DNA of 64,000 nt from Istiophorus platypterus (lineage: Eukaryota; Chordata; Actinopteri; Istiophoriformes; Istiophoridae), in the NCBI GenBank assembly GCA_016859345.1, contig CM029131.1:13496429-13560428 (forward strand), read 5' to 3'. How positions within the stretch are numbered: position 1 is the first letter of the stretch; every line of letters starts with the position of its first letter. The translations under genes and the position numbers were made by a program. Shown piece by piece: positions 26,301 to 40,662 of this stretch. The notes under the pieces were generated by a model. The model did not search any database, had not been told where the DNA came from, and saw only the letters and a program-made list of their open reading frames with translations.

Positions 26301-29300
26301 GGTGCTCATCAGTGCATTTAGAAACACACACTCACACACTCACCATGCACCAAAGACAAGTGAAAATTGGGTTTAAAAGAAAAAACAAAAAAACAAAGAA
26401 TGGGAAAGGATGTGAGGGATGAAAGATCAAAAGATGTAAATGAAAGCCAGGTCTGCTCCGAGTTTCATTTCCTCAATGGGATTTAAAATTTCAACGGTCT
26501 CTTCTGCCTCAAACGTGATGTTTGTTAAACATGTAAAGCTTCAGACGGTCACATTTAAACATACAGAGGTTTTGGCCTGCACGTCCACAGGCTTTCAAAC
26601 ACAGCACAGATACAGTGTGTGTGTGTGTGTGTGTGTGTGAGTGTGTAGGGTGAAATGAATAAAGAGTGTTGGAAAAACCAGGCTGGTGAGACAGCATAGG
26701 TGACATAACATGTTTTAAAAAAGTTGATATTAATGGATTTAGTGGATACTATTATTAATATCTGCTTCACTTCTATTTGGGGGATAATTATGCTCCACGT
26801 TTAAGAGTTATAACACAGCTGTGTGCTATATCTCTAACCCACTGTTTTTTTAAAAACTGCTTTACATTTTAGTCAAACTGCCTCCATTAAAAGCAGTGAC
26901 CAGCTCCTGTCTGCAGCGTAGCTGTGGATGTACAGACAACTCTCACTGGATCACTGTCATATTGAAGGAAACAAAAAAGTACGACTCTGAATGGAGTTCT
27001 GCAGTTTTGTTTTGTTTCCTTTTTAAAATGATCTTAAATCAGATTTATTGGTGTTTACTCGCAATGGACATCACAGTAGAAGTATATTTTATGTACATTT
27101 TTATGTTATGGATGGAAGAGAGCAGAGGAAGCGGAAACTAGAGGAAAAAATCCTAACATTTATGTCTAGTTAAAGACAGTAGTACCTCAATAATTTCAAC
27201 AGTTACACTTTTAAAATGTAAACCAACCCGGTTCGGATTCATTCCTCCTGGGATTAAGGATGAAAACATAAACAGGAAACTATGCTGGATGTTTAAACAC
27301 AGAGAAAATGTATTTCTCCATGTGACGATGGAGCTCTAGCCCGTTATCACGATGCTGCAGCCCCATTATCCACAGCAGGGAGAGAAGTGCATTGTGACCT
27401 GAATGTTTACGAGTCAGATGTTTCAAAGCTGATGATATGAAGGCTGCAGGATGATGTAAACTGAGATTGGACTTGTTTAAAGTTACGTCAAAACACTGGG
27501 GGCTTCGGTAGGACCTGACCTGGATGAGTCACCTGGAATGCAACAGGTATGACCGAAGCTCAGCCTCAGAACCGAATATTTACACGTGAAATACCGATAC
27601 GATGGAAGTGGGACAGACAAAAACCTTCAGATGGGACGGGAGGGACGGGGAGTCAGATGGTCAGAGGATAAATGAGGTGCTTCAGGGATGTTAATCCCTC
27701 CAGAAGTGTTGCTGGCTCTGATCGAGCAAACATCCAAAGTTCTGGGATCAACAAACCTGCTCCGTTTTTTGGCCGCTGAGAGTCCTGCGAGATCAAAACC
27801 TGTATTTAGAGCGTCACTGAAACCAGGCTCTCTTTGTGCATAAGTGTTCTTTTCATAGGGGATTTAAAAGCAATGACGATTGTAAAAACACAGCTACGCA
27901 ACTTCAGCTTGGACTGATGATTATTTTTTATTATGTACAAATCTTCAGATTAATGGATCAATTGTTTGGTCTATAAAACGTCAGAAAACAGTGAAAGACA
28001 TTTTCCCACAGCAGCAGCAGTTATTAGGGTTTGGACGTGGTTTCTGCTCATTTGGACTGAATTAAAAACCTAAATAATTCCCGAGTGAGACTGAGTGACA
28101 ATCAGTTCTCAGTGTGTGGTTTCTATTTCAGGAAATATTTTAACTGTGGAGCTGGCAGCAGGTTCACTGTGTTTTTCTTTACTCTGGCCGATTAACTGAG
28201 AAAATAGCAGTTTGTTGCAGCCCTTGTGGAGAGTATGGTTTGGTTTATAAAATGTCATCAAGTAGTGAAAACATGTCACAATGTTCAAACGCCTGTTGTG
28301 ACGTCTTCACATTAACTAATGTAATCTGGGTTTTTTTGTGGCTTCGATCAACTAATCGATTAGATGTTTCAGCTCTGCTTGTCTTAATTTATCCAATCAA
28401 CAGTGGAAAACATATTCCTCTGTGAGATTGTTACTAAAAACAATTTAGTAACATTTTATCTTCTGTCTCAATGCATCATTTAAAACTAAGTAAATCTGCA
28501 CAAACGTGTTAAGGCTAAAACAGCTTTGTTGATTTGTGCATATTAAGTCAGTTACCACAGTCAAAAGTCAAAAACAACAGATGTGAAAAAAAACAAGGAG
28601 AAAACATCTGAACAAGACCTCGAGGCAGAGCAGGAGGCGGATGGATGGAGTGAGGGATAGACAGACAAGCAGAAAGATGGCGATAGACAGACAGACATAG
28701 ACAGACATACAGATAGACAGACAGAAAGACAGACAGATGGATGAAGAGAGTGATGAACAGAGAGACTGTATCAAAGACACAAGATGTAAACGGAGAGAAA
28801 AGTGGAAAGAGAGATAAAGAAGTGAGAGTCAGGCAGGGAGGGGTCGCTGGGAGGGCAGCAGCATCAAAGTATCACTGAGGCATAAATGGTTGAAGAGGAT
28901 GAAGAGGGTGAAGAGAGAGAGAGAATGAGAGAGGGGAAGTCAGACAGAAAAGACTGGTGGAGAGAGAGAGAGACAATGAAGAGCAGATGGCAGCCTGCCA
29001 ACTCGGCACACACACTCTAACCGCCTCTGTGTGGTTTGTTTTGTGTCACAACATGCACCGCGGTGATGACGGTGGCACAGTGCAGGTTGATGACCCGACG
29101 CGCGCCGCAGCCAACGGCAATGACGAGCTCGTCTCGCGGCAGACGTGTCGGTCCATTATCTGAGGGTAAAACCACTAAAAGTGATCAAGACGCGACGGGA
29201 CTTTCTGACTCTGTAGTCGCACTGCTATGCTGCCTGCTTTACAAATTCTGGAAAACAAGATTAAATTCTTCTTTCCTGAGTCATAACCAAACTGAAATTC

Positions 29301-32300
29301 AACCCTTGTCTTATGTTAGAAATTATCTGGGAGGTTATTTATCACAGCAGACATTATCTATAATTATTTATACTCTTTTAATGCTTTTCTACATTTCAAT
29401 TCAATCTACGGCTGCAACAAGAAATTATTTTTAATGTCTGTTAATCTTTTTACTATTTTCACTATTTTTGCTTGTTGTATAAAAGGTTAAAAGTCAGTGT
29501 TTCTTAAAGTCCACAGTGACGTCTTCAAAGGTCTTTTCTATCAGACCAACATTCTTAGATAAGCTGAGATAAAACAGCACATCCTCTCACTGGAGAAGCT
29601 GGAAACAGAACTTTTTGGTGTAAATACATGAATAATGGATTAAATGACTAAAATTAACATTTTCACTATATTTTGTTAACTTCTCATGGATTCTCTCCCT
29701 TCTTTCTTGCTGTAAAATCCAAAATTTCCTAACAATTTTCATAAATATCAACAGGTTTCATATTCATTTTTAATCTTTGTGTTGGTGTAAATTGTCGAGG
29801 GTCCAAAAGAAACATCCATTTTGAGTAATAACCTACATTAGCAGGGTTATCCTTTAAATACATGCAGTGGCTTGACATCAGAGACATCAGAGATATCAGA
29901 TATCCAACAGTCCAACATAATGCTCAAAGTGTAAATAACAGAAAGTAGCAGCCGCAGCTGCAACTGTGTGTAAAATAAAACTTTTCTCTAGCAGTCAGAC
30001 CTTGAGTCAGACTCGGGCTTTAAATGATTGCTGACTGCTTTCTGCCTGGGGAGGCCGGGTGGCAAGCGCAGCCAAACCTACCCTCAGTCGGCCAGTGGCT
30101 GCCGGTAATTACGGCCAATGTACGCTGACATCCCGCAGGGTCTGGCCCAGGTCAAACTCTCCGACCTGGATCACTGCAGGGGGTGGGGGGTGGGGTGGGG
30201 GACATGAGCAGAGTACTGGCACCACAACTCTGCTGATGGCACAGAGGCTTCAAGGATCATCTCCTGCCTTTAAAGCCAATGTGTCTGATGGTGCAGATTA
30301 TTTTGTCCCCACTAACACAGAATAAAACCAGGACTGTGGTTCTGTTGAGGGAATAAAGTGCAGCTGCTGTGTGAGGTGTGGAACCTGCAGGCTGCAGAGC
30401 ACACACACATTACATAGAATAAGTCCTGTCATATCGTGGTTTTTAGTCGTTTATTTGCTTCCACAGGGAAAAATCAACCTCTGAGGGTTAATGGAGATAG
30501 AGGACCTCAGTAGAATAACCGGATCACTGAAAACATCAAACAACACAGAGAGCAGACGGCAGCGTCTTGTTTTCTTCCTGATGACGTCTGTGGTCATTCG
30601 AGCGTCTCACCAAAACAACGGCATATGTCCCGAGGACACTGGGATTTCAAACATCTACAGAATGACGAGTGGAATCCAAGACTGACAGGACAAGTCTTAG
30701 CTGTCCTGAAACTGGTTCTTGCTAAACTCAGAAGGTAAACGTGATGAACAGGTGACACCTGAACAGGTGACACCTCTGTGCTGTTTCTGATCCAAGTAGC
30801 TGAGCTCAGTCTCTGACTAATCAAATGTTTACAAGTGGAAACCCCCCCAACTTTCCCCCGAATTCCAAATATATACACACCTGATTATAATGTTGCACAG
30901 AGCAAGAGAAAGTTAAAAAGTCTGTGTATAACATCCAGCTTGTTTTCCTCTATAAACATATGAGAAAATGAAAAATAATGAAGATAAAATTTTGCAAATA
31001 AGTGCTCACAAGATATTAGAATACCATGAAAAAGATGTAAAAAAATAATTAGTTGGGGTAAAAATTAAATTTCAGGATTTCTGGGGTTCCGTAGAAAAAA
31101 GAATACACACACACACACACACACACAGTGATATATAACATCCCATTTACCATTTTTTGGTGACAACGCTTTTGTCCAGAGTGATTTGCATTTTTCAACC
31201 ACTTGTGGATTGATGTAAGATTCAATGCCTTGCTCAAGGACACTTTGGCGGATGGAGGAGTTGGGGAACTCTGCATTTAACTGACGACCTGTTCTACCTC
31301 CTCCCTCCTCTTGGGGTCAAAACTGCCTGGACCTGGACGCCCCACATTACATTACATTGTGTAGAAATTGCCAGTACATCCTGGTAAATTCACGTCCTGA
31401 TTTGTTCAGTCGTCAGTGTGACGTCCCCCTACCCCGTCTCCTTGAGGCTGAACGTGTCTGTATCCGGGCCGGGACATGGTTACCGTACGTGTCAGATTTG
31501 GCATCGCAGCGTTAATACCATCATCCTGAACGGTGCGATGGATCTGACCTGAATGGTGCAATGGATCCGCCGTGCTGACATGTTGGATTAACCATCCTCA
31601 GCCCGGAGGAGCTGTGATAAACCCCTGATGGATTTACAAGCAGGCCAGCATCAGACACTGCTGATAAATAAAGAAGAAGAGCTAATCAGGAGAAAGCTTT
31701 TAAGGCTCTGCTGCTTCCTCTATTAAAAATAAGATTTACTGTAAATTTAAGCTTGGGATGATGAAGCTCTCTTTACATTTTAGAAAGTAAATGATCAAAT
31801 GTGAATGTGATATTATTTTTTTGTCAGAGCTAAATGAGAGATATAAGAAGTAGCTTTAATCCTTCAATCCATTTAATATTGAAAAAAAACTCGAATCATC
31901 TATTAGATGCTTGTTTTTGTTGGCTAATAATCAGTTTAAGAGTCTATAATCAATATTTTTTAAATAACAATGTATGAAATGACAATATGATGAACCTACA
32001 TAAGATTTATCAGCTGAACCTTTTATGTCTTAATAATTCAACATGTGACTAACATAAATAGATGTCAATAAAAGAAAAACAAATGGAGAGACTCTACCCA
32101 ACATTTACATATATAATATTCTGCAGGAACCAGGAACTGGGGGCTTGGTCACCTCCGCTCCAACCACCTGACTACGGTCATCTGCCCCCTGGATCACATT
32201 CATAGCGACAGGAAGTCAACATGAAAGATGTGGACTCTTTACCCTTTAAGTTTTGATTGGTCCTTGCCAGAGCCCAGTGAGGGAAGCAAAAGCTGTCCAT

Positions 32301-33334
32301 ATCTTATGACTAATGTAGAACTCACAGTGTTTGGCTATCCCAGTGGGAGTTAAATCATAAAACACAAACTTTTCAATGTCATATTTTACAACAAACTGAT
32401 TCTGCTGTGTTCCTGCACTCGGCCCGTTCCACTGCTCTGCGCCCACGAGCCCGCCGCCGCTCATCAACACAACGCTTGTGCTGTTTGTTTACTGGGCAGG
32501 GTGCTGATGCGCTTTCATCGCACTGAGCTGCGGCATCCACTCCAGCGTGGGGGGAACAGCATGTACTAGGAGGTGAACACTGGCATCAGGCCACAATCAG
32601 CATCTTGAAAACACGATCAAGTGTCCAAGCCTGGTGACCTCACCTCATTCTTTTAAACTGGCGATGCAGATATTGTAAATAACCAGATCTGTTGAGCTCG
32701 GTGGCCGAAGAAGCCTTCATCAAATCTTTCATTCATTTTCTCTCCACAAAACAACCTCAAAATGTTTTGTTATGTGTTTAAAAGAAGCTTGATTTTTAAT
32801 TTAAGTTCTATGTTTTACTACACAAAACATCTGAAACCAGTTTTGTTGCTGGGCTGAGTGAAATAAAAGCAGATGTCTTTGTTCCCACCAAACAAACTAC
32901 GTAAAAGAGCCGTTACTGGATTCAGACGGACTTGGTCCCAACATGAAACTGATTCTTTATGTTGAATTTCTATTGTTGTTTGCCAGAGCACAATGACAGA
33001 TGTGAAAATTGTCGAGCTTTGAACCCCCAACCCCGGCAGCAGTGGTGCCTTGCTCTGTGTGCTCAGTAGCAGGGAAGCAAATAACTGCAGATATTTCTGA
33101 TTTTGTTATTTTTTCATTGTGGAAAATAATGAAATCAAGAAGCAACCGTTGATAAAGGATCTGGGCTCTGTCCCACTGTGAGCCCCCATCTGGAACACAC
33201 ACTGACACACACACACTGAAACACAAATGCAAACACACACAAACACAGCCCTGGGTGATGCAGGCTGGCGGGTTTGAATAGATGATCTAGGGTGCAAACA
33301 CACACTCCCGACAGCTCTAATGGCACTATTGTCT

Positions 33335-33388
<54 letters not shown>

Positions 33389-33617
33389 CTCTCAGGGGAA
33401 TCATGGGTTGAGCATGGCTGTTCCTTCCCTCAGGGCAGGGTCTATATGTATAGATATATGTGTGTGTGTGTGGGGGGGGGTGTTTAACCCATCGTCTGAC
33501 TGTGACAAATCAGAGCAGCGCTGCCTCATCAGTCACACGTGACAACATATTATCTCAGCCTTTGCCCTTCACGCCATTTTCCTCCCCCGTTCCCTCTGTC
33601 TGACACTTCATCCATAG

Positions 33618-33667
<50 letters not shown>

Positions 33668-36600
33668 TGCTGTTGCAGATGCCAGTTTTAGTCAATAAAC
33701 TAGGATTTTTTTTCAGTCCTTTCAGGCTCTTGTTTGCACTGAAGTGAAAGTGAACAGACATAAAAAAATATTCTAACACCAAATGTTTATATCAGATTTC
33801 TTTACTTGACAGGACTAAGACCTTTTAAGGTGTTAAGTTTAGAAAAGAGATTTAATTTGAGCCACTGAAAAGAAAATTTGAAAATGGGCTTTTGCTGGTA
33901 ACAAGCTACATTTTTAATAATATTAGTTTAAATTCTGCTTTTATTCATATTCTCTCTTTTACTCTTCGTTGTTTTACGCTGTTTTGTTAAAATAAAAAGC
34001 ACTTTAAGCAGCATGATTAGACTTAAAATGTGACTTGATGAGATAAAGTTAAAGAAAGCGTTTTATCTAGCCGCCGTTTGTGTTTATGTCTTTTACCAAC
34101 AGCAATGTGTTCGGTGCTGATGGGACAATAAAGCTTCCTTTGAATTTAAATCCCATTCCATTAGCTTGGCAGGTGACAGCTGTACAGACTGTCTATTCAG
34201 CACATACTCTATGTCAGATGTGTATGTTTCCACATGTGTTGCTGCCTGTTAATTTGCATTTTTCAGCAGTAACTAAACCTGTCTGACGGGTAACGACTCA
34301 GCTACTTAATGCAGAGCGGGGCACCTGTGTCAGGTGAACACACACAAACACAAATCCACCTTCATATATGAGCAATTATTTGCCAAAACAAAAAAAGCCA
34401 TATTCAGGAATTTCAAAGTCGCTCATTTCTCATGTTTACAGGACAACTGGCTGCTGAACCAGAATTAAACTCTGACTGTTGTGTTTAAAATAACTACAGT
34501 GCGGTCATAGGCACACTCCGTGGTCGGAACTACTCAGCTTGTGAAAACAGCTGGATAATGTGCCCCGTGGCCCGAAGGGGGAACTGTAATTTACTGAAAA
34601 TGTGTCCCTGAGCAGCAGCAGCAGCAGCTTCCGGTAGAAATGTAAACAGGTTAATTATTCCTGGTTAGTTGGCAGAGAAGACAGATTCATAAGAGACGCT
34701 GCAGCAGTTTCACATTTTTCATTTTAGTTCAATATTCTAAGAGCACCTGTTTCTGACTGTTGGTCATCAGGCCTCCAGCCTGGAGCCACTGATAGAGAGA
34801 CTGCTGGTACGACCCTTGAGGAGGGAGAAGAGGAGGAGACGAGAAGAAAGGAGAGGAGACAAAGGGGGTGGAGGGGAGAGGAGAGGGGAGGGATATGAAG
34901 AGGAGGAAGAGGAGCGTAGTAGAGGTCAGCAGCAAAGTTTCTGCAGTGTTCAAATTAGGACTTTTTGACCTTTTTAAGGCCACATAAAATTCAATTTGAT
35001 ACCTTTTACACAGTCAAACAAAACTGGCAGGACCACAGGAAAAACACAAGAAAAACCACAAAGAGATGCAGAACCAACACGAAGAGATGCAGAACTTCTA
35101 CAAAGGAGGGGTGGGGAGTCTTTTTCTAGTCTGTCAAAGACTAAGTAGATCAGAGAAAAAGCAGAAAATTGATGGATGGAATAACTGGTTAAAAAAACAA
35201 GTAATTATTTTGTTAATTGAAGATTCCTACCAACTGTCTCTGGACAGACAAAAGTTTCAACTAATTCTAATGTCCCGCCAAGAAGAAAAAATGTGTATTT
35301 TCCCTGGTAAATTAAATTTTATTCCTTTTAAAATCTTCTTTAGGCTTTTTCTTTGGAGGGAACTCAATCTCAATGTAGCTTCAGAATGATGAATGACAGG
35401 AAGGATAAAAGGAAGTTAAGAGAGGAAAAAGGGAGGATAGAAGGGTCACAAATGTATAAGATATAGGTAAGGAGGAACAGAAAAGGGTGAGAGATAGACA
35501 GAGGGGTCAGGACTGATAAAAACTAGCTAGTATGGAAGATCACTGAAAGAAGGAAAGAGGGGAAGGAGCGTGGAGGAAGGACACAAGAATAAAGGACAGC
35601 TAGAGGGGAGGGTGGGTGCACTGAGCAGTTAGGAAGGAGGAAGGAGATATAGGAAAGAAGGGAAAGGGATAAAAATGAGAAGGAGATATAAGGTGGGGTT
35701 AGGGAGGATAACAAATGTAAAAATGGAAGGGAGGAAGAAAACAAGGGCAAGAAGGAGGAATACTGACTGGTGGGAGATATACAGAGGGGGTGTGAAGGAT
35801 GGAGGCTGGGTAGGAAGGAAATAAGGGAGGGTAAAAAGGATAGAAATAGAAGACACAGAGGAGATCTAAAGGTGTAAAAGTATGCTAGGGAGGAAGGAGA
35901 GGAAAGAGGAGAGGGAAGACAGAAGAAAAAGAAAAAGAGAGGATTCAGAAAATCAGACAGCTCCTTCATACCTCTGATTGATGACGGTGGGTTTTTATTA
36001 AAAATCCAGATCTCCTGGTATTGTGGGCATTTCCTCCAGATGTGTGTGTGCAATCATGCTTCTCTCTCTCACACACACACACACACCCACACACACACAC
36101 ACACACACAATCTGATTAGAGCTGCCTAAGGAAGTTGGGGCAGGAAGAGGATGGCAGGCGACCAACCGTGGATGAGCAGAGACAAAGGGTCTGCGTTGTG
36201 ATTGGACGAAGCCGAATCAGATTGTAAACAAAACAGAAGAAGAGAAGCGTCGATGCCGTAGGTTGAATGTTAAAGAGGAAACATTCGCTCTCATGATCAG
36301 GTCAATACATGATTGTCTGACACTTTTCATATGATGTCAAACATTACTGAAAATCCTTGGTACTCTTTAAACTAATAAAACATTAATGGACGATATATTT
36401 CATTCTTTCACGCATGAAGAATTTGTGTTTCTGAGTGTCTGTTTTGACGTGGTCTTTATTTCAGGTCTCAATCACCCACAGACACAACAGACACCTCAAC
36501 TATATTCAGCACATCCAGTGAAACTTTGACTACTGGGTGAACGGTAGTTGAAACTGCCGCTTCAAATTCTTTCAGTGCAAGAGTTTCACTTCATTCTTGT

Positions 36601-39600
36601 ACTCAAACGAACTATTTAACGTGGTTCAGTACTCACACTCAGGCAGAGGCTTTTATTCCTTTGAGTTTGTATGTTTTAACCACCACTGCAACTTCAGCAA
36701 AACAATTTCATTCATCATTTAATGCTGTCATTCAAACTAAAACTTTATTAACAGTGACCACTTCCGTTTATACTTAAAATTATGCTTAAAATGATTTTGT
36801 TCATTCTGTTTAAAATTGACACTTCAACATCCTTCAAAGCTACAAATTTATTTATCTTTGTACTTCACTGACTTCGTACATAAACCGAAACTTGAATTCC
36901 TGCTGCTGCTTCTTTTATAACTGCCACTTCAACTCCTTTCATAAGCTACCACTTCTTTCAGTGCTTCAACTTTAAGTACAAATTTGTTTTTGTGAACATT
37001 AAAAACAAGTGAGCCCCCCCCCCCAAAAAAAACAAAACAAAACAAAACAAAACCAAAACACAATTCTCAGCAGCAACTTTTTACTGCCATTTTTATTTGG
37101 GGTGAAATGGAGTCGACCTCCATGGCTGCTTAGTATTCATGTCACACGCTTTGTCTCATGTCACAGGCATTGTATGGCTGAAGAGAGACACACACAAACA
37201 CAGACAGACTAAGCAACACTCACACATTGAGAGGGCAGCAGGCTGGGCAGATCTACCAGGAGGGGTGATTATAGCAGGAGGCCTCCGGGGGGTCAACACG
37301 TGACCTTTGGTCACCCTGCTTAAACACAGAGACTCCATCGGTCAAGAAAAATACCGCAATACGAGAGTCAAAGGACAAAGCAATCTGGGTGATAACAGCA
37401 GGAAGACGGGGGTCAAGCTTCCAGACAACAGACCTGCTTTTAATAAAAAGCCCAAGGCTTTCTGTCTTTCTCCGGTGTCACTGAAAAGTTGCACAAATCT
37501 GGCACAAAGCAGCGTTAGATCAACACCTATTTACCTGTGCAGCGGGAAAACTGACACTGCTGCGCCCACAGTGTAAAAACAACCTAAAAACGTGCGGCCA
37601 TTGCACGGCATGTACGCAACAAACCAAGTCCACAACTGCAGTTAAGAGTGCAAACGTCCACAGAAATTATTCAGTGTGTTCACATACACGTTGATGTTCG
37701 AAATATGGGCCTAATTCAGACTCTAGTGTTTACTCCACAAGTAAATCCTTACAGATTTGTCAACTTTAATATAAAAAGGAAAAAGTCATGAATTTCACAT
37801 CTGTCTGCTCTGTGAGAAAAGAGCAGGAAAAAAAAAATCTGACCATCTGCTGCACGTCAGTCCAGTTTTTTCCCCTTCTTTAAATAAGCAAAGAAAAAAA
37901 CAAGACTATGATGAATTAGTTTTGTTAGTCATTTCCTCGGGTAATGTCTCCTCATTATAAATGTTTGTGATACTTTATGTAATAAACAGCTATGGGGGTA
38001 AAAATTATGTCTTAAAATCAAAACAAATAAATTCTGCAAACGGGGAAAAACTGTCACTGATAATGTCCCAGGAGCAAACTGAGAACAATGAGGGAATGAA
38101 AGAAACCGTTGAATGTGCTTCAGCAAACAGGACATCGATGTTGGCAGGAAATATGCTGATGTATGGAGCAGCGTGTCCTCTAACATTATCATTATCATCT
38201 ACGCTCACAGCCCACCTCCCTCCGCTGACCTCAGATCTGTCACTGCCAGTTACTATATATACAGTATGTGTGTGAGTGTGTCATTTGTGGGTTTGAAATG
38301 GGGCTAGGGTTTTCTATGGGTTTGGGTTGTGGGGTATTGTTTTATATTTCCTATGTAAATATAGAAGAGCATGGAGAAACAGTTTAACATTATGTAAATC
38401 TGCTGTAACTGGAGTTTTGGCCCGAGCTCACCGAAACATCTCCTCAGCAACGATTGTGCCAGCGCCACGACATTCAGCTAATCCTGGCTTCCTGACAAAA
38501 CCGCGGCGTTTTCCCATCTGACGGACAACGGTGGGGCCTTGACCGAAGCGTCTGCCGGCGCCACAGCTGTTCCCGAGGCCAAGGCCATTTTGGGGGGGGG
38601 GCAGCGGCCGGAGAGGCGCCTCGGTCGGCCCCCGGGAGCTGGGACCAGCGGAGCCACTGGCACTGCCGATGCGGCAAGGAATCGGACAGGAACGGCTCTC
38701 AGTGATACGACCGCAGCAGCAGGTGTGAGAGGAAGAGGCTGTGTTTGTGAAACTGAGAAACTGAATATTAAGAGGGTATGTGTGTGTGTGTGTGTGTGTG
38801 TGGGGGGGGGTCAGAGATCGGAGCCGACCCGCAGGGTTCAAAAATCCAGGTTTAACCACCCAAACTCAATTTAAGATTGATTTTACAACTGACTCAGCAC
38901 ACCTATTACCAAACAGTCCATCAGTTATTGAGTGTTCAGAGAAGAAAACCTGTTCCTGCTTAGTTTAAGAGGAGAAAGAAAAGAGACCGCCATTGCATGG
39001 CTTTCCTTCAAAGCCCGTTGAAATGTTCTCACAATATTTCACATCTTTTTAAAGCTTTGATTTTGACAGTTTAACAGTGCTGTGGATGTTATAACCTTCT
39101 AAAAATGTTTGGTGATGGAAAGGAAAGAAAACAACAGGAGGGAGAGAAGATTAGAGCAGCTGCAGCTCAGCTGGCGAAGCAGCTCAGACTCTGGTCGAAC
39201 CATGCTAGTTTTATTCCAACAGAACTGCCACACTCTTCAGGATGTTTTCACACGGAGAAAAAGTGGTGTTACTTTGTGCAAATCTAGTTTCTGCAACTTT
39301 TGTTTATATCTCAGCACAACCAGGTTTTTGTTTTTTTCCAGTCTGGAGCCATCGGCTGTCTCGGCAGGATGAGGTGGTTCACAGATCACCTGCTTGCTCC
39401 GACTCATGTTCCGGCTCCTCTGACCTTATTTACTGCTGCACATTGTCTGGGGCTCCGGGGAGATTATGCAAAACACAAACGGTCTGACTGCCACTTTTTT
39501 ATCTGCTGTTGTTTGACCAGAAGTTCAAAAACCTTCTCGGGTCTGTGACCCACAAAACCGGCAGTCGCCTACAACAGATCCAGACCTGATGCAAACAAAT

Positions 39601-40609
39601 CCTTCATTTAACAGAGTCGACAAAAAACCTGGGGCCTGAACATCCTTTGACTTTTTTCTTGACGTAAAATCCACAGAGTTATATCAAAGTAAAATTCAAT
39701 CATTTCTCATATTGGTGGAAACGCACTGCTTTGGAAAAACTAAAAAAGTCAGTTAAATAAACGTTTAATTGACCTTTAAGTGTTGACCATTAAGTTGTGA
39801 AAACATATCATTAGAATTTAAATTTTTCTTTGTTGTTTCTTTAGAAATGTAAAATTCATAAAGTGTAAACATAAAAAAATACTGTTAAATAGAGGTTAAG
39901 AGCAGTGAATTTTGTTCCACTATTACAATATATATCAACAAACTTCATGTGTGCAATATGAGAACTCAAATAACAAATTTATCAAGTTTTTATTTGATGG
40001 AAGCATTTTTATGACCGTTAACAGGATAAGATGCCATCTTACATTAATAGAAATTACTCTGTCAAGTCCCAGAAAAAAACAAAAAAAACTGTTTTAGTTT
40101 CAAGGAAAACAGGTTTGGGTTTTTTTTTGCTGTTTTTTAGAAACACACAAACAACATGAACCAAACCACTAAAAAGAAACCGTTGGCCTGTTCTTGATTT
40201 AATATGATGATATTAGAGATTATCAACTGGTCAATCACCATTAAACATCAAATACTGACCATTAAAATAAATATCAATAAGTGTTAATTAATATATGTGA
40301 TAAAAATAAATGGCAAGTGTTGGTCTGGGGGTGTGATATACTGCCAATAAAGAAATGAATTCACACACACATTCCTGCAGATACAGAGACTAACACACGC
40401 GCACTGTCACAAGCTTAGTACGCACAAACTGACTGACCTAAATATCAGCCCTTTAATCAGCCGCACAACCATCCCCCACAACCTGACACAGACACACACA
40501 CGCACCCACAGTTTGTTGGCAATACGCCGGCAGCTTTCATTCTCATCCAAAATCAAATAAAACCACCATCACACCACCAGCTCCTAACTGGTTCATCTTC
40601 TACTCTTCT

Positions 40610-40662
<53 letters not shown>

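Noticed and set aside
35523..36053. 176-codon minus-strand open frame
   Set aside because: Ser/Phe/Leu/Pro-only composition from the polypurine tract.
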